A stretch of DNA of 61,358 nucleotides from Brachyspira innocens ATCC 29796 (GTDB lineage: Bacteria > Spirochaetota > Brachyspiria > Brachyspirales > Brachyspiraceae), in NCBI RefSeq assembly GCF_000384655.1, contig NZ_ARQI01000114.1:1-61358 (forward strand), given 5' to 3'. The notes beneath the pieces were generated by a model. It did not search any database and was not told the DNA's origin. It worked only from the letters and a program-made list of their open reading frames with translations. Made by a program: the position numbers and the translations under genes. Positions 18,210 to 28,671 of this stretch are shown here, one piece after another. How positions within the stretch are numbered: position 1 is the stretch's first letter; the number at the start of each line of letters is the position of its first letter.

Positions 18210-18257
18210 TAAAAAAGGCTTAAATTATGCATATATAGATAAGCATAATTAAGCCTT
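18210..18257 (-). terminator. Rho-independent terminator of the Old Yellow Enzyme gene
   Basis: On the minus strand, AAGGCTTAATTATGC pairs with GCATAATTTAAGCCTT (one bulge) around a 12-nt AT loop, then six T. It lies about 40 bp after the stop codon of the gene at 18297. Confidence 0.88.
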
Positions 18258-18296
18258 GAATATTATAATCAAAAAAATATTTAATTATATATTATT

Positions 18297-19331
18297 TTAT
18301 CTTTTAGCCATTTCATATTGTTTAGGGAATGGAACATCAATACCTAAAGTTCTTGCAGCCTGTAATGCCCAGTAAGGATTTCTTAAAATCTCTCTTCCAA
18401 TATATACAGCATCAGCAGCACCGTTTCTTACTATCATATTAGCCATTTTAGCATCAGTTAAAAGTCCTCCACCTATGCAAGGAACTTTCATATATTGTTT
18501 AATTTCTCTGCAGAAAGGTATTTGATAGCCTTCATAAGGTATGATTTTACCATCAGCAGTAACGGCTCCTGTACTAACATTGATAGAATCAAATAATCCT
18601 TGTTCTTCTAATGGTTTTAACATATCTACAAAATCTTTCACTGTGTTTCCGCCCTCTTTCCAGTCATAAGAAGATATTCTTATTTGTATAGGATAATCTT
18701 TGCCTACAGCTTCTTTTCCTTTTCTTAAAATCTCTTCCAAAATTTTAGCTCTGTTTTTTCCGTATTCATCAGTTCTTTTATTTGATAATGGTGATAAGAA
18801 AGTAGAAATCAAATAACCATGAGCAGCATGCACTTCAATCATATCAAAACCAGCTTTTTTGGCTCTTACAAATGCTTTAACAAATGCATCAACAACTTCA
18901 TTAATATCATCTTGAGTCATCTCAACAGGAGTTCTGTATTTATCATTAAATGCTATAGCACTAGGAGCATATATTTTATCTATTTTTACAGATTCGCATT
19001 TTCTTCCAGCATGGTTAATCTGTATTGCCGCCAAAGCCCCATTGTCTTTAATAGCTTTAACAAGTTTGCTCAAACCATCAATATACTTATCGTCCCATAT
19101 ACCTAAATCATTATCAGTGATAGAACTTACATAAGGAAGTACTCCAGTAGCTTCAACAATAATAAGTCCTGTTCCGCCTATAGCTCTTGTAGCATAATGC
19201 TGAATATGCCAATCATTAACATATCCGTCTTCTGCACTGTACATACACATTGGAGGCATTACTACACGATTTTTTATTTCAAGATTACCTATTTTTAAAG
19301 GTGTAAAAAGATTGCTTTTTTCTGGTTTCAT
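18297..19331 (-). CDS. namA: NADH:flavin oxidoreductase, Old Yellow Enzyme (YqjM/NamA type)
   Basis: FMN-dependent ene-reductase of 344 residues, a single TIM barrel. Recognisable: LFTPLKIGNLEIKNRVVMPPMCMYSA at the N-terminus (Cys 28 region as in YqjM), the AIQINHAGRK strand, the catalytic/FMN segment EVHAAHGYLISTFLSPLSNKRTDEYG, and GREILRNPYW near the end. AAGGAGTT lies just before the ATG and a terminator follows, so it is monocistronic. It probably reduces electrophilic alkenes; the physiological substrate is unknown. The cut of the motif shown here does not include the full segment. Confidence 0.93.
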   Translation of the reverse strand: MKPEKSNLFTPLKIGNLEIKNRVVMPPMCMYSAEDGYVNDWHIQHYATRAIGGTGLIIVEATGVLPYVSSITDNDLGIWDDKYIDGLSKLVKAIKDNGALAAIQINHAGRKCESVKIDKIYAPSAIAFNDKYRTPVEMTQDDINEVVDAFVKAFVRAKKAGFDMIEVHAAHGYLISTFLSPLSNKRTDEYGKNRAKILEEILRKGKEAVGKDYPIQIRISSYDWKEGGNTVKDFVDMLKPLEEQGLFDSINVSTGAVTADGKIIPYEGYQIPFCREIKQYMKVPCIGGGLLTDAKMANMIVRNGAADAVYIGREILRNPYWALQAARTLGIDVPFPKQYEMAKR

Positions 19332-19578
19332 AAAATAACTCCTTTATAAAAAATTAATTATTAAACATTCTTTATATAGTACTATATAGTATATAACAAT
19401 TTTTTTAATATTTCAATTTCACAATATAATTAATTTAAATATACCTGTTGTATAATTATATGTGAATATCAAAAAAATCAATATAAATAACACATATAAT
19501 ACATTTGTTTGTAAAAAATGCGTGAAAAACACATAAGAATTATTATTAAATTATCAAAAACATACTAATAAAAAAATA

Positions 19579-19893
19579 CTATTCTTTCTTTTCAACCCAT
19601 TTAATAGTATATCTGTCAAATGATTTACTTCTATCGGCAAGCCATATAGTATCTTTTTTCACTTTAGCTGTTACAGTAATATTCTGTCCTACATACTGGG
19701 CATATTCATCAAAAAATTTTTTATCAAAATAATAATCTCTCTCTTCTGTACTTATAACAATACTAGGAAATATTGAAGTTCCAACCATTCTAATAGTACC
19801 TGTGATATCTTCCTTTTTAGCAAAAAGTAAAAAGAAAAAAATACACATACCAATATAAGAATATTTTATCATATTTTTATAAATTGTTTTCAT
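19579..19893 (-). CDS. Small exported or membrane-anchored protein
   Basis: 104 residues with a hydrophobic stretch at about 10-25 (YIGMCIFFFLLFA), then a soluble part dominated by strands (GTIRMVGTSIFPSIVIST, QNITVTAKVKKDTIWLA) that resembles a small OB-fold or DUF-type envelope domain. GGAGAACTA precedes the ATG. Not recognised. It precedes the large ankyrin gene region but has its own spacing. Confidence 0.65.
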   Translation of the reverse strand: MKTIYKNMIKYSYIGMCIFFFLLFAKKEDITGTIRMVGTSIFPSIVISTEERDYYFDKKFFDEYAQYVGQNITVTAKVKKDTIWLADRSKSFDRYTIKWVEKKE

Positions 19894-19983
19894 TAGTTCT
19901 CCATTTTTTGTAGATTAATATTTTTTATATTTCAGCATTTACAAAACAATTATGTATTTAAATATATAATAATCATATTTATT

Positions 19984-22611
19984 TTAACTAGTAATATCAG
20001 CAGGGGTTAATCCTTCGTTATTTTTTATATCAGTTTTTGCACCTCTTTGAACAAGCAAGTCAATAGTGGAAGAGTATCCCTTTTCACAGGCACAATGCAA
20101 AGGAGTGTTTCCCTCATTATCTTTGGCATTAATGCTTAAAAATGTATTAGATAAATAATATGATATGGCTTCATCATTTCCATATAAAGCAGCAAAATGC
20201 ATAACCGTTCTTCCGCTTAAAGATTTTTCTCTTGTAAGAGAAGGATCTTTTTTTAATAAAAAATGTATCATATTAGCGTCAGAAAAGGCCGAAGCATAAA
20301 ATAAACTGCAGTATCCGTTATAATCTTTTTTCTTTGTGTCAGCCCCATTTTCTATAAGAAGATTTACAGCATTAGTATTGCCTTTATATACAGCATACTG
20401 TAAAGGAGTGGTTCCATTAAATAATACTTCTCCGCTGAAATTTTTTCCTTTAATAGAATATATATTAGTATAATTATTAAGAGGCATTTCTATATCTATA
20501 ATATTACTATAGCTTAAAAGAGCTTTCATAATTTCAAGTCTGTCATAATTAATAGCATAAAGTAATGGAGTAAAACCTTCCTCATTTCTTGAGTTTATAT
20601 TAATACCATTTGAAACAGCTTTCAATACATCAGAAACATTGTTATTGTATATGGCTTCAAATAAAGGTTGGCTTGCATTATAATACTCTGAATAATCATC
20701 ATCTGTATCAGGCTCTACATAATCATCAGAATTATCTTCAGTAATTCCTTCATCACTATACTCGTATATTAAGTCATCAGCAAAAGTATTAGCATTAACT
20801 GCCTTAACATTATCAAATGTGTTTTCATTATTAATGCTGTTAGTATATTCTATATCATCATAAGGTAAACTTTCCGAAGAATAATTAGTACTCATATTAT
20901 TGCTTTGATTAATAGAATTAGTATATTCTATATAATTATTTGTATCATTTAAGTTTGTATTATTAGTATTTATCTTATTCAATTTATCATTTGTATAGAT
21001 ATTGGTAAATGAATTAGTATCATTACTTATAATGCTATCTATACTCTCAATACCATCTGCATATAATAAATCAGAAGCAGTTTTTCCATCATAATTTTTT
21101 ATAGTATAATCAGCACCTTTTAATAGTAAAAATCTGTATGTATTGCTGTTATGATTTTTTACGGCAAAATGCAAAGGGGTATTACCATCAATATTCTGAG
21201 CATTTATATTAATAGGAGTTCTATTCATAATGGCTGTCAAAGTATTAGTATTTCCCAATGCTGCTGCATTATGCAAGGGAGTATCACCATATATATCAAC
21301 AACTCTGTAAGAATTACTGCTGTAATTTAGAAGCGTATCAATAACTTCTGCACTTCCATAACTTGCTGCATACATTAAAGCATTATTTCCTAAACTGTCT
21401 TTTCTGTTTATGTCAGCACCAAGTTTTAAAAGAGTGTTTATTATATTAATATTTCCTTTGAATATAGCATACTGCAAAGGACTAGCATCTCCCAAATATA
21501 CATTGCCTACAGCTTCTATTCCATTAGTACTTTCATCAAAATATACTTCGCCTTCTGGTATAAAACTAGTTTCTATATTGATAATATTAGTATTATACAT
21601 TTTATATCTAAAAATCTGATTAACTATATCATCTTTGCCAAGATGTATAGCATAAGTAAGAGGAGTTTCATATTCTGTAATTACAGAGTTCATATTAAAA
21701 TTAGAATACATCATTATATTTCTTAAAGCATTAGTGTCTGATGTTTCAATAATTCTTGCTATATACATATTCTCTTCATAAGTATTTGTAAGAGAATTAT
21801 TATTTTCTTCATTGTTATCATCACCTAAATCAACAGCAGAACTTCCTCCAGATAAAATATATTCAGGCTTAACTCCGTAATTATCTCCTATATCTTTATT
21901 AGCACCAAGTTTAATAAGAAGATTGTAAGCCTCTTTTTTTCCATGATAAGCAGCATAATATAAAGCAGTACAGCCGTTTAAATCTCTATCATTAATATTC
22001 ATATCAACATTTTTAATTAAAAAATTAATAGTCTCTAAATTGTTAAGAGATGCCGCATAATGAAGTCCGTTAATATTGCTATTAGGAGTTTTATCGTTTA
22101 CTAAAGTTCTGTCTCTTACAAGAAGCATTCTTATGATATTTCCGTCCCCAAAACCGCATGCATATAAAAATACAGAAGTTCCTTCATTATCTCTAGCCTT
22201 AACATTAGCCCCCTTATCTATTAGCTGTTTAACTATTCTGGCATTTCCTTTAAATATAGCAAACATTAAAGGAGTAGCTCCTCCTATATTAAAACTGTCG
22301 CCTTCGTATCTATTTATATACGGATAATCTGCAAAATCGTCTGGAAGTTTATATTCAATATTAACTTCGCTGTACTCAAGCAATACTCTTACAGCTCTTT
22401 CATTACCGCATTCAATAGCATACAAAAGCGGAGTTAATCCTCTTTCATTTGCAGCATTTAAATCAATTTTATATCTCAAAATATTTTTTAATTGAGCTTC
22501 ATATTTATTTTCTTTTACAGCCTTAAAAAACTCTTCTTCCTTTGAAGTAAGAGCAAAAATATTTATATAAAAAACAATTAAGAGTACAGAAGCATATAAT
22601 ACTTTTTTCAT
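19984..22611 (-). CDS. Large secreted ankyrin-repeat protein
   Basis: 875 residues from the ATG at 22611, which opens a clean signal peptide (MKKVLYASVLLIVFYINIFA). A GTG at 22650 would prepend 13 residues and is less likely. Three blocks of ankyrin repeats (about residues 30-260, 280-540 and 640-870) are separated by low-complexity Asn/Thr/Ser/Asp-rich linkers, for example near 550-640. Each block follows the same plan, with a longer insert (YINRYEGDSFNIGGATPLMFAI type) in its second repeat, so the gene grew by duplication of a multi-repeat unit. It should work outside the cytoplasm as a binding scaffold. It is followed upstream by a shorter paralogue. Confidence 0.92.
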   Translation of the reverse strand: MKKVLYASVLLIVFYINIFALTSKEEEFFKAVKENKYEAQLKNILRYKIDLNAANERGLTPLLYAIECGNERAVRVLLEYSEVNIEYKLPDDFADYPYINRYEGDSFNIGGATPLMFAIFKGNARIVKQLIDKGANVKARDNEGTSVFLYACGFGDGNIIRMLLVRDRTLVNDKTPNSNINGLHYAASLNNLETINFLIKNVDMNINDRDLNGCTALYYAAYHGKKEAYNLLIKLGANKDIGDNYGVKPEYILSGGSSAVDLGDDNNEENNNSLTNTYEENMYIARIIETSDTNALRNIMMYSNFNMNSVITEYETPLTYAIHLGKDDIVNQIFRYKMYNTNIINIETSFIPEGEVYFDESTNGIEAVGNVYLGDASPLQYAIFKGNINIINTLLKLGADINRKDSLGNNALMYAASYGSAEVIDTLLNYSSNSYRVVDIYGDTPLHNAAALGNTNTLTAIMNRTPININAQNIDGNTPLHFAVKNHNSNTYRFLLLKGADYTIKNYDGKTASDLLYADGIESIDSIISNDTNSFTNIYTNDKLNKINTNNTNLNDTNNYIEYTNSINQSNNMSTNYSSESLPYDDIEYTNSINNENTFDNVKAVNANTFADDLIYEYSDEGITEDNSDDYVEPDTDDDYSEYYNASQPLFEAIYNNNVSDVLKAVSNGININSRNEEGFTPLLYAINYDRLEIMKALLSYSNIIDIEMPLNNYTNIYSIKGKNFSGEVLFNGTTPLQYAVYKGNTNAVNLLIENGADTKKKDYNGYCSLFYASAFSDANMIHFLLKKDPSLTREKSLSGRTVMHFAALYGNDEAISYYLSNTFLSINAKDNEGNTPLHCACEKGYSSTIDLLVQRGAKTDIKNNEGLTPADITS

Positions 22612-22704
22612 AATAAAAATTAAGTTCCTCCAATACGAATATTCAATCACAAGTAAACATAATTATATATCAATAAATTATTAATAACAATAAACAATTA
22701 TCTT

Positions 22705-24135
22705 TTATTTCAAAACATCAGCAGGTTTTAATCCATCATTATTTGCTATATTTTTATCAGCACCTAATCTTAAAAGCAGATTATAAGCATCTTTTTTATT
22801 GTTTGCAGCAGCATAATAAAGAGCAGTCCAGCCATCATTATCCTGAGCATTAATATCTACTTTTAAATTTCTAACCAAATATTTTATATTGTCTATATTA
22901 TCATAAACAACAGCCATATGAAGAGGAGTAACATTATCTTTTGTTTTGCTATTAACAAGATTTTTATTTTTAGATACAATACTTCTTAATATTGAACTGT
23001 TTCCAAAAGCAGCTGCATATAAAAAAGTACTCCAGCCCTCTTCATCAACAGCATTAACATCAGCACCTTTTCTTATAAGAGCATTTACTATTTTACTGCT
23101 CCCATTGCTTTTAAATATGGCATAAATAAGCGGAGTAGCTTTACCTATATACACAGCGTCATTTGAATTATCACCCAAATGAGTAAAATAACCTTCTGGA
23201 AGTTTAGATTCCAAATTAATATTTCTGTTGACAATAAGTGTATTGAGAGAGTCTATGCTGTTATTTTTTATAGCCAAATGCAAAGCACTTAAACCGTAAC
23301 CATCTTTAGCATTAATATTAGCCCCCCTATTTATAAGAGATCTAATAGTTTTATAATCATCAACTTCTATAGCTTTAAATAATTCAATATCAATATCTCT
23401 AAGTTCATTATTTTCTTCTTCTATGGTTCTAGTTAAAACAGTTTCTGGAAGCACATTATTATTATCAGCAATAGTACTATCAGCCCCAAGCATTATAAGC
23501 AAATTATAAGCCTCTATACTTTTAGAATGAGCTGCATAATAAAGAGGAGTCCAGCCGTCAATATCTCTTGCATTAATATCTATATTAGAATTCGTACATA
23601 AATACATTATAGCTTCAAGGTTATTATAATCACTTGCTGCATGAAGAGGTGTTACATTAAACTCTGTTTTTGTGTCAAGCAAAGTGCTGTCTTTTTCTGC
23701 CAATAGTGACAATGTATACAAATCAGAAAAAGCAGCCGCATACATTATACTGTTCCAAGTTTTAAAATCTTTTACGGATAAATCTGCACCATTCTCTATT
23801 AAAAACTCTGTTATATATCTGTTATTTTTATATATAGAATATAGTAAAGGAGTAGCACCGCCTAAATTATCCTCATAATTATCTGGAAGTTTTGTATTAA
23901 TATCGGCACTATTACTTATAATTGTTTTTATATATTCCAAATCATTATTATCAATTGCCTCATACACATCAGTATATTCTAGATTATTATTTATAACTTC
24001 ATCATTATCTAATCTATTATAATAATAATCATTTTCTAAAACTTCATAATCTTCAATAATATTTTCAAGATTTTCAATATCCTGTGCATAAATAAATACA
24101 CTAAAAACGAATAAAATAATCAAAATATTTTTCAT
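22705..24135 (-). CDS. Secreted ankyrin-repeat protein, paralogue of the neighbouring gene
   Basis: 476 residues from the ATG at 24135 (signal peptide MKNILIILFVFSVFIYAQ); a reading from 24150 adds five residues. Two ankyrin blocks (about 55-215 and 245-475) share the insert-bearing repeat with the 875-residue neighbour (NLGGATPLLYSIYKNN; IGKATPLIYAIFKSN) and both end in a module with GWTALYYAA and LGAD. It is probably a tandem duplicate. Spacing to the next gene upstream in transcription is about 70 bp, so linkage with the LptD-like gene is possible. Confidence 0.92.
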   Translation of the reverse strand: MKNILIILFVFSVFIYAQDIENLENIIEDYEVLENDYYYNRLDNDEVINNNLEYTDVYEAIDNNDLEYIKTIISNSADINTKLPDNYEDNLGGATPLLYSIYKNNRYITEFLIENGADLSVKDFKTWNSIMYAAAFSDLYTLSLLAEKDSTLLDTKTEFNVTPLHAASDYNNLEAIMYLCTNSNIDINARDIDGWTPLYYAAHSKSIEAYNLLIMLGADSTIADNNNVLPETVLTRTIEEENNELRDIDIELFKAIEVDDYKTIRSLINRGANINAKDGYGLSALHLAIKNNSIDSLNTLIVNRNINLESKLPEGYFTHLGDNSNDAVYIGKATPLIYAIFKSNGSSKIVNALIRKGADVNAVDEEGWSTFLYAAAFGNSSILRSIVSKNKNLVNSKTKDNVTPLHMAVVYDNIDNIKYLVRNLKVDINAQDNDGWTALYYAAANNKKDAYNLLLRLGADKNIANNDGLKPADVLK

Positions 24136-24206
24136 AATAATAACTCTCATATATATACTGCATTATAAAACAATTATAAATAATATAAGTAATAAAGAAA
24201 AATACA

Positions 24207-27146
24207 CTATTGAGTAGTAGCAGCACTCTCCTGCAAATCGGTAATTGTACTATTAAGATTATATTCTTTTCTAGGAAGTCCAACATTAGGAAAGTCAGTA
24301 AGAGTAAATTCTATCCAAAACTCTTTATCCCAATAAATCCCTTTTACAGAACCTGATGTAATGTCAGAAGGAAGTGTTGAAGGTCTTACCGCAAATGTAG
24401 CAAGAATCTGCCAGCCATCTAATTCATGCCAAACGCTTGCTTCTATTGACTTTAATTTAAATAAACTATCTGTACGTTTCTGAGAATCTGAAAAATTAAA
24501 TGAATTAATAATATCCCAAAAAGGATTAACCCAAGTCTCATTTTCTTTTTCTGCATATGATTTTATATATCTGTATGCTTTTTCATTAGCACTTGTAGTA
24601 GCTATTCTAAATCTCCATTGATCCAAAACTTGAAGCTCTATACCAAAAGTAAATGCAGCTGTATTGTATCTGTAATTAATAAAATCATGAGTAAAAGAAA
24701 AACCAAAATACAAATTAAAATCATTAATTATACCATCAAAAAAAGGCTTTTTATTATTCTTTATTAATATCCAGTCAGTTATCTTTCCAAGAGGTATTGG
24801 AAAATGAAAATAAGAATTAATACGATTAACTGTTAAATTAGTACCTAATAAATTTCTTGATATATCATACGATATGTAAGACTGATTATATAAAAGCCTT
24901 GCAGAAGCTCCAACTTCAGTAGTAAGCATTTTATTGGTAGAAAATTCTACCTGATAAGTTCTAGTTTCAGAGTTGTATGTAGGTATAAAATCATAACCAG
25001 TTCTTATAGAAGTTTCCAAATTAAGATTTAAGTCTGGAATAAAGAATAAACTATATCCAGTACCACCCAGTGTAAACTTTGTAGTAAAGTTATGATTATT
25101 AAACTCCCCTACCTGAGAACCAATAGCATCAGTATCTATATATTTCTCTTTAAATCTATAATTTAATGTATAAGTAGTATCCCATCTTACTGTAGGCTCA
25201 AAATAATGCGTGAAATTATAAGGTAAAATAGTATAAGGCAAGAACATAGAAAAATTCATTCCAGTTCCCAATCCCAAATAAGTATTATCTTTATCATAAA
25301 TCAAATCTTCTGCTGTAGGATCAATACTATTTTGATATGAATACTCCATATTAATATTAGGGACAAATCTAATAAAATCATTAGTAAAGTTTCTTGATAT
25401 AGAACCGTATAAATTTAAATTATTTCTTTCAGCAAGTTTATCATTAAGCTGTTCGTCCAACATAGGATTATTATAAAAAGCAATACCTTCAGAAGTTTTG
25501 TAATTAATAGTATGATTATAACTGCCTCTCAAACTATAATTAAGGTTAAGACCTGGAAAATAATATGAAGTTTCATCTCCAAATACAGAACTATAACTAG
25601 CTTCTACAGATGGTAGAATAAGTTTATACGGTTTAGGCATATAGTAGTCAAAATTTGTATTAACGTCTACAGAAATATTCCTTACAGCCTGCAAATCCCA
25701 TTCAGCACCAACTTTTAAATTAACGCCGTAAATATTATTATTAACATATACCGAGTTTTCTGTATAATATTCTGGATAGCTGTCACCTATATCCTGCAAA
25801 TTGCCTGTAACGGATGTAAAGAATGTTAATATATCAAACTGACCTCTTTGATTATAAAAATCAGATTTAAAATACAAATCGCTATTTAAATTTAGTTTTC
25901 CTGTAATATAACTATTAATATTTTGACTGCTGTATAACTGAATGGTATGATCATATTGAAATTTGTATCTAGGTACAAATTTTCCGCCTTCACCTGAAGC
26001 AAAATAGTTAACATACCTAGTACCATAACCTATACTAGAAGTAATATAAGAATCAAGTAAATAATACTGCCTTCCTAAAGCAAACATAGCATCTAATGAC
26101 AAATCCTGATACTGACTAGTATACCTTATTTCATCACCTATAAGAAAACCTAATTTTTGATATGCATCAAATCTTATTTTATGCTGCACTCCGTATAAAT
26201 TAAATATCTTATAATTTTGAATATAAACACCTTCTCTCAACGATTCACCAAAAGAAGATATTATACCTGTACCCATATAGTTCTGAAGAAATAAAGGAAA
26301 ATAAAATACTGGCTGACGGCCTACTCTATAAATGCTGTTAAATACCATCATCTTCTTATTGTCCCAGAGATAAACTCTGCTTGTTAAAAAGTCATGGGCT
26401 ACTGGAGTAAGACGTGAAAAACTCACGCTGCTGTTTTCAGCAAAGAAATCCTGATCATTAAATTTTATTACACGTCCTTCAACGGTAAATCCCATAAACT
26501 TGGTACCGCCCCCAAACAAAACACCTTTTTTATTTTCTCTGTTAAGCATAAACCACTCGCCATTAAGAGTAGTTTCTCCAGACTCTACCTTTAAATTTCC
26601 AGCAGCAAATACCTCCCCTGTTTTTAAGCTATATACAACCCTGTCTGCTATCAATGTATTATTATACATTCTCATAGTAACATTACCATATAATGATATA
26701 AGCTCTTCTTCTGCCTCTTTTATTTCATAACGTTCAACAAAATCTGCCCCTATAAGTTCTACCTGAGCACCTCCTCTATTTATGGTATTTCTTGCTACTT
26801 CTTTTATCTGGTCTTTATCAGTTATAACCTCCTGCTTTATATTAACCTGTCTTTCTATAATCCTAGCTCTTAAAGTAGATTCTGTATCATAAGGATAGAT
26901 TTCTATATTATTAACTCTGGCATATTCCTGAAGTACATAATATGGTGTAAAGTTTACTAAATTTATAAAGGATATAGGATTTTTTCTTGCATCAAATTTA
27001 TTTATCTGCATTATTGCACTTTCACCTACATTATTAGCTGCAGCAGTATTATTTACATTATTATTAGCGTTTTGAGTATTCGTATCTTGTGCATACAAAC
27101 ATACATTAAATATAAATGTAAATAAAAGCAAAATTAAAATCCGCAT
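24207..27146 (-). CDS. lptD: LPS-assembly protein LptD (OstA) homologue
   Basis: Outer-membrane translocon that inserts lipooligosaccharide into the outer leaflet. The 979 residues start with a signal peptide (MRILILLLFTFIFNVCLYAQ), then an Asn-rich spacer, then an OstA-type jellyroll at about 140-230 (GNVTMRMYNNTLIADRVVYSLKTGEVFAAGNL), and then a large barrel (about 260-960) full of aromatic-ended strands. The conserved segment PVFYFPLF is near 285. Start: GAGGATATA just before the ATG. It is short on cysteines compared with enteric LptD, as in other phyla. tyrS lies 26 bp upstream and may be cotranscribed. Confidence 0.85.
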   Translation of the reverse strand: MRILILLLFTFIFNVCLYAQDTNTQNANNNVNNTAAANNVGESAIMQINKFDARKNPISFINLVNFTPYYVLQEYARVNNIEIYPYDTESTLRARIIERQVNIKQEVITDKDQIKEVARNTINRGGAQVELIGADFVERYEIKEAEEELISLYGNVTMRMYNNTLIADRVVYSLKTGEVFAAGNLKVESGETTLNGEWFMLNRENKKGVLFGGGTKFMGFTVEGRVIKFNDQDFFAENSSVSFSRLTPVAHDFLTSRVYLWDNKKMMVFNSIYRVGRQPVFYFPLFLQNYMGTGIISSFGESLREGVYIQNYKIFNLYGVQHKIRFDAYQKLGFLIGDEIRYTSQYQDLSLDAMFALGRQYYLLDSYITSSIGYGTRYVNYFASGEGGKFVPRYKFQYDHTIQLYSSQNINSYITGKLNLNSDLYFKSDFYNQRGQFDILTFFTSVTGNLQDIGDSYPEYYTENSVYVNNNIYGVNLKVGAEWDLQAVRNISVDVNTNFDYYMPKPYKLILPSVEASYSSVFGDETSYYFPGLNLNYSLRGSYNHTINYKTSEGIAFYNNPMLDEQLNDKLAERNNLNLYGSISRNFTNDFIRFVPNINMEYSYQNSIDPTAEDLIYDKDNTYLGLGTGMNFSMFLPYTILPYNFTHYFEPTVRWDTTYTLNYRFKEKYIDTDAIGSQVGEFNNHNFTTKFTLGGTGYSLFFIPDLNLNLETSIRTGYDFIPTYNSETRTYQVEFSTNKMLTTEVGASARLLYNQSYISYDISRNLLGTNLTVNRINSYFHFPIPLGKITDWILIKNNKKPFFDGIINDFNLYFGFSFTHDFINYRYNTAAFTFGIELQVLDQWRFRIATTSANEKAYRYIKSYAEKENETWVNPFWDIINSFNFSDSQKRTDSLFKLKSIEASVWHELDGWQILATFAVRPSTLPSDITSGSVKGIYWDKEFWIEFTLTDFPNVGLPRKEYNLNSTITDLQESAATTQ

Positions 27147-27172
27147 TATATCCTCTAAAATACAGCTTTTGT

Positions 27173-28363
27173 TTAAGAAAATTTAATTTTAAAGAAATTG
27201 CGTTTTCCAACTTTTAAAATACCCTCTTTAGAAACTAAAGTATTTATATCATTAATTTTTTCATTATCCAAACTAACACTTCCCTGAGAAATAAGCCTTT
27301 TTAAATTTGATTTACTTTCTGAAGGCATACAAACAGATAATATATTTAAAATATTATCATCTTTATTAACTGACACTTCATCAATTTCATCAGGAAGCCC
27401 CTTTGAACTAAATATCCTTTTAAACTCATCTTCAGCATTATTTGCTTCTTCTTCTCCATGGTATATTTTAACAATTTCTTTTGCTAATATTCCTTTAATA
27501 TTTCTAGGATTTTCTCCGCTTTCCATAGATTTAGTATAATTTTTTATATCTTCTATAGGTATATCAGTAAGAAGCTCCATATATTTAGAAATCAAATTAT
27601 CTGGTATGCTCATAGCCTTTCCATACATATCTTTAGCACTGTCATATATACCAATATAATTACCAAGAGATTTACTCATCTTCTCTACACCGTCAAGTCC
27701 TTCTAATAAAGGAACTGTTATAACAGCCTGAGGAGACAATCCGTATTCCTTCATCAAAGTTCTTCCTACGAGCAGATTAAATTTCTGATCGTTACCTCCA
27801 AGTTCAACATCGCATTCTAAAGCAACAGAGTCATACCCTTGAGCTAAAGGATACAAAAACTCCATAATGCTTATAGGCTGACCATTTTTATATCTTTTAG
27901 AAAAATCATCTCTTTCTATCATCTGAGCCACTGTATATCTTGAAGTTAATCCTAATACATCAGCAAAACTCATTTTTTCAAGCCATTTAGAATTAAACTC
28001 TACTATAGTTTTTTCTGGATCTAAAATTTTAAAAACCTGCTGTTTATATGTTTCAGCATTTTTTAATACATCTTCTAAAGTAAGTCTAGGTCTGGTTTTA
28101 GTTTTTCCAGAAGGATCCCCTATTCTTCCAGTAAAATCTCCTATTAAAAACACTACTTTATGACCTAATAACTGGAAATGTCGCATCTTTCTTAAAAGTA
28201 CAGTATGACCTAAATGTATATCTGGTGCTGTAGGGTCAAAACCCGCTTTTACTGTTAATTGTTTTCCGCTTTTTAATTTTTCTTTTATTTCTTCAAGTCC
28301 TATAACTTCGCTTATACCGCGTGTAATTAATTCTATAGATTCTTCTACAGTGTATTTTTCCAT
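27173..28363 (-). CDS. tyrS: Tyrosyl-tRNA synthetase
   Basis: Charges tRNA-Tyr. The 396 residues include the class I HIGH motif as PDIHLGHT near residue 46-53, the KMSKS motif as EKMSKSLGN near 230, and a C-terminal S4-type RNA-binding domain ([18 protein letters not shown]). The shape matches the long TyrS class. AAAGGG lies upstream of the ATG. Divergent from the AroQ-like gene across a 308-bp spacer. Confidence 0.97.
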   Translation of the reverse strand: MEKYTVEESIELITRGISEVIGLEEIKEKLKSGKQLTVKAGFDPTAPDIHLGHTVLLRKMRHFQLLGHKVVFLIGDFTGRIGDPSGKTKTRPRLTLEDVLKNAETYKQQVFKILDPEKTIVEFNSKWLEKMSFADVLGLTSRYTVAQMIERDDFSKRYKNGQPISIMEFLYPLAQGYDSVALECDVELGGNDQKFNLLVGRTLMKEYGLSPQAVITVPLLEGLDGVEKMSKSLGNYIGIYDSAKDMYGKAMSIPDNLISKYMELLTDIPIEDIKNYTKSMESGENPRNIKGILAKEIVKIYHGEEEANNAEDEFKRIFSSKGLPDEIDEVSVNKDDNILNILSVCMPSESKSNLKRLISQGSVSLDNEKINDINTLVSKEGILKVGKRNFFKIKFS

Positions 28364-28671
28364 AATGATTAACCCTTTTATAAATAAAAAATATTATTAT
28401 ACAGATACTAATAATAATGTAAATTTTAATTAAAGTCAAATATGATTTTTTATTATGTTAATTTTATATCAATAAAATGATGACTATGCAATAATAAAGT
28501 TTAAGCGAATTGATATATCACTGTATCAATAACCATTATACATATTAATATCATAATTAAAAAATACAATAATTAGGAATTACAAATTAACATAACACAA
28601 TTATGACATTTGATTTTTTTTATAATAGGTATATTATTAATAAAAATCAAAATTCTTTATAAAAGGCTTAT
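28364..28671. promoter_or_regulatory. Divergent spacer with a 7-bp inverted repeat
   Basis: AT-rich spacer between tyrS (leftward) and the AroQ-like gene (rightward); it must hold promoters for both. The only structure I see is ATTGATA at 28509-28515 and TATCAAT at 28524-28530, a perfect 7-bp dyad with an 8-nt gap that could be a small operator. Nothing else is recognised. Confidence 0.35.
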
